Of a DNA stretch of 22,305 bases, positions 1 to 9,860 are shown piece by piece. The first letter of the stretch is position 1. Every line of letters begins with the position of its first letter. The stretch lies in assembly GCA_010014835.2 (NCBI GenBank), contig JAAAKB020074656.1:1-22305 (forward strand). Reading direction: 5' to 3'. The stretch is from Apostichopus leukothele. Its lineage: Eukaryota; Echinodermata; Holothuroidea; Aspidochirotida; Stichopodidae. The notes beneath the pieces were generated by a model. It ran no database searches, had not been told where the DNA came from, and saw only the letters and a list, made by a program, of their open reading frames with translations. A program made the position numbers and the translations under genes.

Positions 1-217
1 TGTCGAGTGATAGGTTTCCCAAGGCCTACTATCACCTGGTTAATCAATGGTAATCCTTTGAGTGATGATCGATTCATCTCTGTGTATGAATTAGATGGAA
101 TTTGTACGCTAGTAATCACTGAGGTGATTGAAGATGATGAGACAGTGTATGAGTTGGTCGCAACAAATGAAGCAGGAACAGTCACGACAGAAGCAGAACT
201 AATCATTCCTGTAGATG
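1..217 (+). CDS. Titin-like exon: C-terminal part of an Ig (I-set) domain, 5'-truncated by the window
   Basis: The frame starting at base 1 reads Cys-Arg-Val-Ile-Gly-Phe-Pro-Arg-Pro and continues to ITWLINGNPL, the classic B-C strand core of an I-set Ig domain with its core Trp. It then runs through a Leu-x-Ile-x-x-Val strand and ends with YELVATNEAG and a final strand closing in IIPVD. The opening Cys is the first disulfide cysteine; the second canonical position is Leu, so no standard disulfide forms, as is common for cytosolic muscle Ig domains. The exon starts upstream of the window, so about 25 residues of the domain are missing. The donor is gtaagt at 218, leaving one base of a Gly/Glu codon (phase 1). 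Reading on past the donor gives unrelated sequence and an early stop. Confidence 0.88.
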
Positions 218-1235
218 GTAAGTTAATTGAACTATATAATGATGTGCAGAAACACTTTCTTTGATACATCAATATTCGACTACGATTTCCAGTAGAGTAA
301 TTCTAAGATTGCTTTGATACTTTCTTTACTTCTATAAATGTTTTCTAATGGCACATCTGTGTGCAAAGAACTTGAGCAGAAAGTGTTCTGAAAAGTGTGT
401 TATTCATTACCTTGTGACAAATATAATCTGAATGCATTGTATATCTTGCCTGAAGTCTTCTCTATGCATGGTTCATGAAGTGATACCTGATAAGAGGCCT
501 CTGTAATCACATGTCATTGTGATAAAGATGACAGACATTCTGTGAAAAGTTACTAGAACTGGATGGCCAGAAAAGTGTCATTACAAAGATGACAGCGATT
601 GGAATGGGTGCTGTGACAGTCATTGCATAGAGGCTTCTTTGTTAATGTTTCCATTTTCCCACCTTTCTTTAATCAATATGATACTTCTAGCAAGGAGTGT
701 GTTGTATTTCTCTCTGTAAAAGAATGATATACCTTCTGAATATGACATGCATGACCTAAATGAAATTGTTACAGAGTATGGCTCATCAGCATGTGTTCTG
801 CTCCATATGATGACACAAATAACAGTTATGTTCCACAAAATGTGATGCTCAAACCGTTTCTTCCGACATCACATGTTGATGAGGTTAAGTTTGATATGCG
901 TGAATCAAATATCCAAGATTTCATTGAGTTTTAAATTGTAATGTGAACATATATATATATGCAAGTATGAATCCTAGAAACCTGCTTTTCCAATGTGTAT
1001 AAGTGGCTGTCTTTTAAATTAATTACTTCTGTTGTTCCTTAACTTTTTCAATCTTGTGTCTTTGGTATTTAAATGTTGCAAGTTGAAAAGGGTTTGCTTA
1101 CATCTTGTAACAAGTATGGCTTTTCTCCACACTTGCTTTGCTATTTCTCATGGTAATGTGTTGACTGATTAATTGATTGATCAATAGAACATCAGTTTCA
1201 ACTGTTGGCTATGACACAAGAATATTTTTCTACAG
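218..1235 (+). other. Intron 1 (1018 bases)
   Basis: A+T-rich intron between gtaagt at 218 and the acceptor aatatttttctacag ending at 1235. No open frame in it resembles an Ig domain or a PEVK segment. It holds a short AT dinucleotide run near 949-960 and two copies of aaagatgacag (about 524 and 585). I see no other gene or element. Confidence 0.8.
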
Positions 1236-1709
1236 AAAAGTCTAATGCGGCAATGAACCAATATCCACAAGGGGTTCAAATAACTTTTGAGGTGCCCGAA
1301 AAGCAGCCAATAGTAGTGGAACTTCTAGAAGAGATGCCCACTGAACAAATCCCCCAAATGACTGAAGATGTTAGAGAGACAATTGAAGTTGTCATTGAAG
1401 AAAAACCCCACATGGCCCCTCAAGAGGCTCAAATCACCTTTGCTGTACCTGAGGAGCAACCAATTGAAGTAAAGGCAACAGAGGAATATCCAGATGATAA
1501 ACATGTTGAAGAAGTCCCTAAAAAGCTGGAGGATGTAATCACTCTGGGGGTACCAGGAGAGCACCCAATTGAAGAAAAGCCAACAGATGGATATCCAGAA
1601 GAGATACCTTTTAAAGAAGCCCCTGAAAAACCAGAAGATCTTAAGGAGACAATTGAAGTTGTCATGGAAAAAAAGCCTAAGGCACCACAAGAGGTTGAAA
1701 ATAGATTTG
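1236..1709 (+). CDS. PEVK-like exon of titin-like protein (158 codons)
   Basis: This exon of 474 bases is entered in phase 1 (G|AA, Glu) and left in phase 1 (G|GT) at a gtaggc donor, so it can be included or skipped in frame. The protein is low-complexity and rich in Glu, Pro, Val, Lys and Thr, with no fold signature. Three degenerate repeats are seeded by ITFEVPEKQPI (from 1280), ITFAVPEEQPI (1433) and ITLGVPGEHPI (1538). A second motif, ETIEVV followed by Glu/Lys-rich sequence and AP-Q-E, occurs near 1375 and 1645 with nearly identical bases, suggesting fairly recent duplication. In titin relatives this sort of segment is an entropic spring. The 3' border is the less certain one: it rests on phase and a moderate donor. 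The frame stays open to 1777 with unrelated residues. Confidence 0.82.
1280..1700 (+). repeat. Three degenerate PEVK-like repeats in the 474-base exon
   Basis: Units start at 1280, 1433 and 1538 (spacing 51 and 35 residues) with the core I-T-F/L-x-V-P-x-x-x-P-I. The Glu-Thr-Ile-Glu-Val-Val block at about 1378 recurs at about 1648 with almost the same nucleotides, showing that the unit spread by tandem duplication followed by length change. Confidence 0.65.
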
Positions 1710-2866
1710 GTAGGCAGGATTATGCATTCCTCGCAGTCTACCTTTCAGCATCTCACAAAGAATTGTACTTGCTTTAAACTGTAATACCATGTCGCTGTAT
1801 TTTGTGCATGCTTCTTGCTCTTTTTCATGTTGATACTATCATCCCTTGCAATGTATTTTAAGTACTAGTGCTAACAAACACTCATTTGAATTCAACACAT
1901 GCTTTGCTTGGTTACTTTTTTCTTTGTGCTGTCTTACTGCTATAAATTTGTCAGACCATTTTCTAAAATGTTAATGATATCGAAAGTTATACAGTGTGCT
2001 CCTCTCTTTATGCTTTCACCCTCCAACCCCATGAGTCTCTTCATCTGTTGTATGTTTTAATTAATTTTCTCATGAAGAATATTCTGCTAGGATCAAAAGA
2101 TGGGGCCATTAGCATCTACACTCATCAGAATGTTGGAGAGCTCGGCATTGCATGTTTGAGAATTCCTTGCTTGAAGGTAGTACATTCATTAAGGCTGAGC
2201 TTGAGCTGTTTGTACTGTTACTGGAACGGACAAGACACCTATTTGGGAAAAGGCAGCTGTGTGTACAACAATTGGACTAAACAAGCATTAGTTCATCAGA
2301 ATAAAATATTGTAAATAGTGGGGCAACAATTTTGGTAGTGTTGCCCTGGTTGACTGTAGTGTCAACCTACATTACCATTGGTTTGTAACTTCTATGAATC
2401 AGTTAATAGAAAGTCTGCACTCCTGGTAATTTTTTTTGCAGTGATGAACCTTGAAATGCTGTAGATTTTGTCAGAATGCAATTAGATATTAAATTGAGCA
2501 ATTGTTTCTTCTAAGCAACTCAAACTTGTGCTTTGCAAGTTTTTTTCTCACCATTTTTGCCTTGTGACTGCTTCCTCTTAAATGTTTTTGTCTTTAGTAC
2601 ATTGTTTCTTATCTGCCTTTGGATGTACCATTTCCCATTTCAAGTAATATTACATATCAGTTTATTTCTTTTGTTTCATTTCTTTGCAGGTATAACATTT
2701 TATGCATTAAATTCAATCAATGACCATACTGCTCATTCTCATTTACATGCTGGCAAAATTTCAATCATTACTCTTTTGCACTTAATTTCATTCAGTTATT
2801 TGCTCTTACATATCATTTAGATGTAGCACCTTACCATACAATTGATCTACTAACTTTCACATGTAG
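1710..2866 (+). other. Intron 2 (1157 bases)
   Basis: Intron between gtaggc at 1710 and an acceptor ending ctttcacatgtag at 2866. The open frames inside it (1994-2314, and 2533-2820 with a Phe/Leu/His-rich product) show neither Ig nor PEVK composition and have no titin-like phase-1 borders, so I read them as chance. A perfect TACTAAC branch-site consensus lies just before the acceptor. Confidence 0.78.
2848..2854 (+). promoter_or_regulatory. Splice branch site TACTAAC before the 4.8-kb exon
   Basis: TACTAAC, identical to the strongest known branch-point consensus, ends 12 bases upstream of the AG at 2865-2866. The likely branch A is 2853. The pyrimidine tract between branch site and AG is very short (ctttcac), so a strong branch site may compensate. 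Confidence 0.6.
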
Positions 2867-5800
2867 AAACTACTCCTAAAATGATGAAGGAGCCTGAGCA
2901 AAAGCCCTCAACAACTTTAGAGCCCACTGAAAGTCCTGAAGAAGTAGAGGAACCTTTAGAACCACAACCATCTGAAGAGTCCAAAGATATACTCATAACA
3001 ACCATATCAACAACTGAAAAAGAAGTTGTCCAATTAATGGAAATGCCAGATGATTTGCCCAAAGAAGATGTAGAAGAACAAGCGGTCTCTTCAGTTGAGA
3101 CAATTCCAGTATCAATCCCGGTTGAAAAAGTATTGCTACACACTGATGATGAGAAGTTCACCCTTTTGCCTGAAAAGCCTTCAGATGTTTCAACTCCTTC
3201 TGATATACCAGCTCCTGTCGGTGCTGCATCTGTTGAGATTCCACTAGAAAGTGCCCCTGTGCAGACAGAAGAAATTGCTCCAACAAAGGAGACAGTGGAA
3301 GTACAGATTCATCCATCTCTACCAGTGGACAGTCATGAAGAAGTTATTGATATTACTGTTGGCCATGACACAACTAAGCATGAAGTGAGTCAAGTTGTAA
3401 TTGATAGGAAGGCACCAGATTCAAAAGAGGTCTCAACATTACTACTTGATCGTGAAGGACAACCACTTGCATTTCCAGAAATAGTTATTGAGGTTCAACA
3501 TCCAACTGAGGAGGAAGTCACTGTGCAACAGTTACCAGTTGTTGAAGAATCGATTGAAGTTATTCCTTCAACAAGTGATGAGTCACCTAAAGAGATTTCT
3601 ACCATCGAGTTTGGGACCATTCTAGTAGATGAACTGCCATCATTTGTAGTTGATGCAGAGGCCCCTCAAGATGACCATGAACACATTTCTGAATTGTTAA
3701 TTGCACCTGAAGAAGCTCCACTAGATCAACCGTTGAAATTAGAAGTCCTGGAATTGTCTCCAACAGAAGCTCAAGAACTACCTGTTGAACCTCTTTCAGC
3801 TCCCACAACAAAAGAGCAGATCACAGATGAGAGTCCAGGAGACATCCCTACCAGTATCACCATTGTAGCAACTGAACTGCCGCAAGATGTTTTTTCAGCT
3901 CCAGAACTAGAGGAAACTTTCCCAGACAAACAGCCAGAAATAACATATGGAATTACTCCAAGTGATGCACATGAACTTCCAGTTGACACTCTACAAGCTC
4001 CTTCTACAGAAGAAATATCACCTGATGTGAAACCTGATGACGTCACTGTGACTGTTGCCTCTGAGGCCCAGCAACTTCCTCAGGATGTTTTGCAGACCAC
4101 TGAGGAAGAGCATGTTGAGCCACAAGACTCTGCAGTGGTGAAATCTATCATTGTAATTCCTCACGTAGCAACGAAACTTCCCCATGTAGATCTTTTAGTA
4201 ACAAGCAGAGAGGATCAAACATTGTTAGATGAGCCTGAAGAAATATCTGTCAGTGAAAGAAAGGAAGCATCTGAGTTACCACAAGACAGTCTCACAGTCC
4301 CAGAACAGAGAGAAACTCTGGTAGAAGAAAAACCAGACACGACAACAGATTTACAACAAGAGGAAAGTGTGGAACTACCTATCGAACATTTGGAATCTGT
4401 TAGCAAGGAGGAGCAAATGACACAAGAACAGCCAGGTGATCTGCCACTTAGAGATTCTGCTGCAGCAATGCAGTTGTCACAAGATTTGTTGGAAATCGCA
4501 CAGCAGGATGAAACTTTCCCAGAACATTATCCAGGAGAGATCACAATTAAGGACAAACCCCTTATAGCTGCAGAAGATAAAGCTCCTGAAATGTTTGAAG
4601 TTCCTGCCACAGAAGAACAAGTGGCTGAAACTAAACCAGAGGATATCCCCCAGACTTCCTCTGTTGAGGCAGATGTGATTTTGGATGATGCATTAAGAGC
4701 ATCTGTCACTGATGAGATAAGTACTATAGACCAACCTGAAGATATCCTTGATATTGGCTCACATGAGGCAACAAAACTTCCTCAGGAGCAGATGACAGCT
4801 CCAGAGAAAGAGCAAATATATCCAGAAGAAAGACCTAGCATTACACCTTCTGAACAATTACCAGCTGAAGCAACAGTCCTTCCAGTGGAAGTGCTTTCTA
4901 CCACAAGTAAAGAGGAACAACAACTAGATGAGAAGCCAGACGATATTGATGGGGTGTTTCAAGACCAGGCTTCCCCATTAGAGCAGAATATTTTGTTAAC
5001 ACCAGAAAAGCAAGAGACATACCCAGAGGAAAAGGTGCACATTAAATCAGTTGTAATCATACCATTTGAGGTTGAGAAAATTCCAGGGGAATCACTCTTT
5101 GCTCCTGAGAAAGAGGAACAAAGCATCAGGGATCAACCAGACATTTTGCCTGTAAGAGAAGAAAAGGAGGCAAGAGAACTGCCTCAAGATACATTGATAG
5201 CTCCTGAGACACAAGAAATAAGTCCTGAAAGTAAACCTGAAATTACATCCACAGGAGTGATACCTGAGGAGGCAGTCGAATTGCCACTGGATGAACTAAG
5301 AGCTCCAAGTAAGGAGGAACATGTGATTGAAGATATGCCACAGGTTACTACAAGAGAAATAATTCCTGGTGAGGCCACAGAAATCCAGGAAGAGGCTTTG
5401 AATGCTCCCTACAAACAGGAACAATTAATAGATGATAGACCTGAGCAACTTCCAGAGACTGAGTCCACAAAGGCCATCAAGTTGCCACAAGATTCTCTTA
5501 GGGCACCTGGACAAGAACATAAAATTCCACAAGACCAACCAGAGGTAATTACCACAGAAGTAAGTCCATGGTCAGCGGATGAACTCCCTGAAGATGTAGT
5601 TGACATAGTAACTATTATGCAGAATGATCTAAAGGAAATGCCAATGGCTCCAGTTGAAGAAACTGAGCTTTCTATACCAGTGCAACATGAGGTTGTTGAG
5701 ACTACTGAAGTGCATGTTGCTCCTGATGCAGACATTCCCCATGAAATTACTACTTATGAGCTGGGAGAAATCTTGCAAGAGGAAATTCCAGATGAACAAG

Positions 5801-7642
5801 AACCACAAGATGAAAAGCCTCTTAGTGATATACCAACAGTGAGAGAAGTGGTCGTATCACCAGAGCAACTCAGTCCTGTTGAAACGTCTTTCGAGATGCT
5901 GCCAGATTACACCCCAGCAATATCTGAGGTGACATATGTTCCATTAAAGCAAGAAGATGAAGATACCCATGAAAGGTCAACCATAACACTTGCTCAAGAA
6001 AGGCCTGATGAAGAACTTCCTGAAATTTCATTTAAATTACATAAGCCTAAACCTGAAGAAATCGAGACGGTAGTAGAAGTGAAGCTAAAGCCACAGGAAG
6101 AGTCTGCAGCGATTGGAATAGATATTCCTGAAGATGTTGTGCCTATACACAGGACAATAAGTCCCCAAAGAGACTATCCTGAGGAGAAAACAGTCACAGA
6201 AACAGTGAATATCACCAGGGATATTGTGGAGGACAAAGAAATTCCAACCAGGGGAAGGTCACAGGTAATTATTGCACCAGATGAAGATGATCAACCTCAA
6301 AGGCCAAGAGACACAACAGAAGTTGTGTTAGATGTTGAGACCCCAAGTAAAACACCAGTCACAATAACCGAGACAGTTACTATTGTGGAAACAGAGGAAT
6401 TCCCAGATGAGGAGCAACCAGAGGAGGAGAGGTCTATTACTGAGGTAGCAATTTTCCATGAAAAGCCAACAAATACCACTGAAATAGAATTTGATGTTAA
6501 AAAACCGAGAAGAAAGCCAGAGACTATCACTGAGACAATCACTGTCGTTGAAACAGTAGAGAAAGAAATGCCTCAAGAAGACCAACCAGAGGAAGATCGA
6601 TCTATAACTGAAGTTGCCATTCAGCATGAGAGGCCAAGTGGAACTACAGAAATAGAATTTGATGTTAAAGAGCCCAAGCAACAACCACAGACTGTGAGTG
6701 AGACAACGACGGTCATTGAAACTGTGGAGGAAGAATTTCTTCAAGAGGAACAACCAGATGAGGAAAGGTCAATAACAGAGGTTGCCATTCAGCATGAGAG
6801 ACCAAGAGATACAACAGAAGTGGAATTTGATGTGCATGAGCCCAAAAGAAGACCTGAAACAATAACAGAGACAGTAACAGTTGTTGAAACAGTGGAAGAG
6901 GAATATCCTCAGCAGGAATTACCTGATGAGGAAGAAAGGTCAATAACAGAGGTAGCCATTCAGCATGACAGACCACGAGACACAACTGAAGTAGTACTTG
7001 ATGTTGAACAGCCTGACAAGAAGCCAGAGACATTAACAGAAACCATAACAGTTGTAGAAACTGTTGAAGAGGAATTTGAACAAGTCCCTGAAGATGATGA
7101 GAGACCATCTGCAAGAACTGAATTTGTCATTGCCCCAGATAAACCTCAAAGAGATACTGTAGGAGTTGAATTTTTCACACGTAGACCTACAGATGACAAA
7201 AAGAGGGTTACCATGACAATAGACACAGAAAGACCAGAGGAAGACTTACCAGAGATAAGTTTCCAGGTCAGAAAGCCTGGCCCAGAGGAGTCAGAGGTGA
7301 CAATTGGAAGAAAACCAGAAGAACCCCAAAAAGTCAGCACAATAGAGTTTGCACCAAGATTTACAAAGGAACTTGTAGATCAGACAGTTCCACTGGGAGG
7401 CACTACAGAACTGACTGTTGAAGTCACTGCAGCACCTAAACCTGATGTGCAGTGGTACCGAAATGGAGTGGAAATATTCCCTTCTGACACAAAAATGATT
7501 GAGCTAGAACCTATTGATGAAGAAACATTTAGAAGTACTCTCTTTATCAAAGACATTACAGAAGACGATGACACAGAGTTTTCAGTCATTATCACCAACC
7601 CTAAGGGCTCAGTTACTTCATATGCAGAGATAACAGTTGAAG
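2867..7642 (+). CDS. Giant PEVK-like repeat exon with C-terminal Ig domain (1592 codons)
   Basis: A single uninterrupted exon of 4776 bases, phase 1 in (G|AA) and phase 1 out (donor gtaaag at 7643). Residues about 1-302 are Glu/Pro/Thr/Ser/Val-rich disorder. Residues 303-904 are 18 tandem units of about 33 residues with the core E-L-P-x-D/E-x-L-x-A-P. A linker follows. Residues about 1130-1411 are five tandem units of about 56 residues (RSITEVAIQHERP, TTEVEFDV, ITETVTVVETVEEE). Residues about 1496-1591 form an I-set Ig domain starting PRFTKELVDQ, with PKPDVQWYRNGVEIF as C strand. Both disulfide cysteines are Val there, and a strand Gly is Ala. The spring part is far more acidic and Lys-poorer than vertebrate PEVK. 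Expected role: an elastic, extensible I-band segment. It can be skipped in frame. Reading past the donor adds about 76 unrelated residues before a stop, so I reject that. Confidence 0.93.
3775..5580 (+). repeat. Array of 18 tandem repeats of about 33 residues (602 codons)
   Basis: Counted by eye, the units are 33, 33, 33, 34, 33, 33, 33, 36, 32, 33, 34, 33, 34, 33, 34, 34, 33 and 34 residues, exactly filling 602 codons. Core: E/K-L-P-(Q/V)-(D/E)-x-L-x-A-P, then an acidic stretch with P-E/D-I/D. Two flavours alternate at first. One has L-P-V/I-E and K-E-E-Q followed by P-x-D-I. The other has L-P-Q-D and E-T-F/Y-P-E. Alternation is regular in units 1-8 and later slips, implying a 66-residue dimer as ancestral unit. 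Confidence 0.85.
6256..7101 (+). repeat. Array of 5 tandem repeats of about 56 residues
   Basis: Units begin at 6256, 6430, 6598, 6766 and 6937 and are 58, 56, 56, 57 and 55 residues long. Core elements in order: R-S-I-T-E-V-A-I, then E/D-R-P-x-x-T-T-E-V/I, then F/L-D-V with a basic-Pro patch, then T-I-T-E-T-V/I-T-V-V-E-T-V-E, then an acidic run ending Q-P-D/E-E-E. Unit 1 is the most diverged and a sixth, decayed start (RPSARTEFVIAP) follows at 7102. The middle units share most residues, fitting younger duplication in the centre of the array. Confidence 0.88.
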
Positions 7643-8012
7643 GTAAAGAAATGTGCATGGCACACAGCAATTTCATTTCACTTCATTTCATTTCAAATTT
7701 CAGTCATATGTCTACTTGCTTTGTGAATTTGTGTGTCAAAAATAGCTTATACATCTCTGTTTTTTGCAAAAGTGAAAATATTTTATCATCAGAAAGACCC
7801 TTTGAACTCAATATTTTCCTCACTTCAGTGGTTCATATTACATCATACAGTAAAGAAAATGTATGTTGCTAGAGAATTTACACATTTTGAAATTTTTGAT
7901 CTTTACCATGTGCAGTATATTTGACAACTGGCCTACATTACATGCATTATCAGCTGCCAATATCTAGGTTGTAGAACCCCTGGCTACCTTTTCAAGTCCA
8001 TTTGTTTTTCAG
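7643..8012 (+). other. Intron 3 (370 bases)
   Basis: Bounded by gtaaag at 7643 and the acceptor tttgtttttcag ending at 8012. Just after the donor (about 7669-7702) lies a short run of TTTCA-type repeats. The upstream frame reads into it for about 76 codons without conserved character. Nothing else is seen. Confidence 0.82.
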
Positions 8013-8320
8013 CTCCAGATGAGCCACTACCAGTTATCATTACCGAAACCACAGTGGAAGAGATTGAAACTGTTGAAACTACAACAACCATATCTGAAAT
8101 TGATGGTCCATACCTTGACATACAGACCACAGAAGAAATTCCATATGACATTGAGGAAACTGCTCAACGTATTGTAGAGCAGGTTGTTCATGATGTCACC
8201 ACTGAGCTTCGTCAAGGTCCTATCTTCATCAGAGAAGTTGTCCCAGTGGTTGAAACAACATTGACTGAAGAAGTCAGGCTCGAATGTCAGGTTACTGGAA
8301 TACCTCAGCCCACAATAAAG
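8013..8320 (+). CDS. Titin-like exon: Thr/Glu-rich linker plus first part of an Ig domain
   Basis: Entered in phase 1 (G|CT, Ala). About 65 residues of Thr/Glu/Ile-rich linker (containing ITETTVEEIETVETT) precede the start of an I-set Ig domain, FIREVVPVVETTLTEEV followed by RLECQVTGIPQPTIK, including the first disulfide Cys. The exon stops at a gtacat donor at 8321 immediately after Lys, in phase 0, directly before the core Trp supplied by the next exon. The linker resembles the ITETVTVVETVEEE part of the 56-residue repeats in the preceding exon and may be a decayed copy. Together with 8580-8754 it forms a module of 483 bases (161 codons) that is phase 1 at both ends. Confidence 0.88.
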
Positions 8321-8579
8321 GTACATCATCCTTTATTCTCAAAAAATCTATATTTTCAACAGCTTCTGATCAGTTCACACCATTTACATCTCGCAACTAT
8401 AAAAAAAAAATTGTAAACTCTTGAACCAGCATCAATTGATAGAAATATCTCACATGTTATGAGCATTGCCATATAAACATTGTGCCATTCATGTCTGGTC
8501 AGACTCTTAGTAAGAGGTCAAATTTCCATTTATCATTGTTTTACAATTTATTCATGTGGAATTTTATTATTCATTTCAG
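8321..8579 (+). other. Intron 4, phase 0, inside an Ig domain (259 bases)
   Basis: The shortest intron here, gtacat at 8321 to ttattcatttcag ending at 8579. It interrupts the domain between Ile-Lys and the core Trp-Tyr. It contains a run of ten A bases near 8401-8410 and no coding sequence. Confidence 0.82.
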
Positions 8580-8754
8580 TGGTATCACAATGAAGAACCC
8601 ATCCACAGTGACCGTTACATTGTAATAAATTACAATGATGGTATCAGCCACCTGATGATAACTGAAGTAACAGAGGAAGATGTAGGCTATTTCATCTGTG
8701 AGGCCATCAATCCACTAGGCAGAGTTACAACCGTTTGCAACATTATCATCAGTG
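8580..8754 (+). CDS. Titin-like exon: second part of an Ig domain
   Basis: Begins in phase 0 with the core Trp (WYHNEEPIHSDRY) and runs through strands with ISHLMITEV, then EEDVGYFICEAINPLGRV with the second disulfide Cys, and ends in NIIISG. The joined domain is the only one in the window with both canonical cysteines. The phase-1 donor is gtacta at 8755 (G|GT). Reading on past it gives unrelated residues to a stop. Confidence 0.88.
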
Positions 8755-9860
8755 GTACTATTTACCAACCAATTTTGGATATTCTTACGCTAACTGACAT
8801 GCAAAATACAGTTTTGGATGTTTGCCAGCAGGAAGGAGTGAAAATATTGCCATATAGCATCACAGTGTGGCTTCAGAGTCGTTCATGTGACTAATAACTG
8901 TTATGAAGAAAATAACCTTATCGTTGTCTTCCTTCTCTTTAAAACAGTACTAAAAGTTGAATGCTTCTAAATTTTTGTTTGAGAGTTTGCATTTTTTTCA
9001 ATGAGAGTTTGCACTCACTTCAATTTGCATGATCAAAAACTTGACAAAGATTTTATTGGTTTTCATCTTCTCACAGATTGCATGAACACTGATGGCAATT
9101 TGACTTCTGATGGAAGCACAAGAATCTTCAAGCCAGCTGCACAGTTTTGCTCTAATATTTTTTGGATCGTTGTTCACTTTGGCATGGTTTTAACACTTTT
9201 CTTTCTTCTTGTGTTTTCAGTTTGCATGGCTCCATCTCCTGATACCACACTGTAGACTTGTGGATCATTTGCCAATTTTCAGAAATTGGTCGTATTGTCA
9301 ATTTTGCATGGAATTGTTATTACCAGATAATCTTTCACTGTTCTTTCTTTTAGTTTAATGTTTTGTTCTGTATTGTTATTGTAATATTTGTCAACTGTGG
9401 TTTGAGAGTGATGAATGTTTTTGTGTTGCGTTGCTGAAATGAATGTGTGCATAATGCGGGTTGTGCAACAAGTTATCATACATAAGTACTTCATAATCAT
9501 TTTAATAATTCTATACTTATTCCATATGTATATTTTTGTCTTTTGTGCAATTTGATTTCAGCTTAGTGTCCTTATGAGTCAGACTTATGTGGAAGTATTA
9601 GAATCAAAGCTCTCTTTGTCTATCAGGTGTTGTTTTCAGATTGCGGCCCATTGAAAATAGTTCCTCATATTGGTTGAAAAATATGAAATGGTGGTTGCAC
9701 CTCGATGAAATTAAAATGAGGCATGGGGTACATACTGTCCCAATCTCCTCCCCTTCCTCAACTCCTGTTCTCAACCTGCATAATAGGCATCTACCCTGAA
9801 ATAATGTTGTCATTCCTTTGATATGGAAATAACTATCTTTATCAACATTTTTATGACTAG
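8755..9860 (+). other. Intron 5 (1106 bases)
   Basis: Intron between gtacta at 8755 and atttttatgactag ending at 9860. An open frame at 9001-9255 has no Ig or PEVK character and lacks matching splice borders. A 12-base word, TGAGAGTTTGCA, is repeated at 8980-8991 and 9002-9013, a small local duplication. Nothing else is recognised. Confidence 0.78.

Noticed and set aside
1994-2314. 106-codon open frame in intron 2
   Set aside because: No domain, no PEVK composition and no phase-1 splice borders; length is within chance for A+T-rich intron.
2533-2820. 95-codon Phe/Leu/His-rich open frame in intron 2
   Set aside because: It overlaps the pyrimidine-rich intron, which yields Phe/Leu/Ser codons by composition; not a credible membrane protein in this context.
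2850-7340. Many minus-strand open frames with Ser/Val/Gly-rich products opposite the spring exon
   Set aside because: They are antisense shadows of the Glu/Pro/Thr-biased codons (GAA, CCA, ACA) on the plus strand.
7669-7702. TTTCA-type short tandem run in intron 3
   Set aside because: A simple pyrimidine-rich microsatellite; no further structure.
7643-7872. Continuation of the giant exon's frame for 76 codons into intron 3
   Set aside because: Composition changes abruptly to Phe/Ser/His/Cys-rich sequence just after a good phase-1 donor (gtaaag), and the Ig domain is complete before it.
9001-9255. 84-codon open frame in intron 5
   Set aside because: No similarity to Ig or linker sequence and no matching splice signals.
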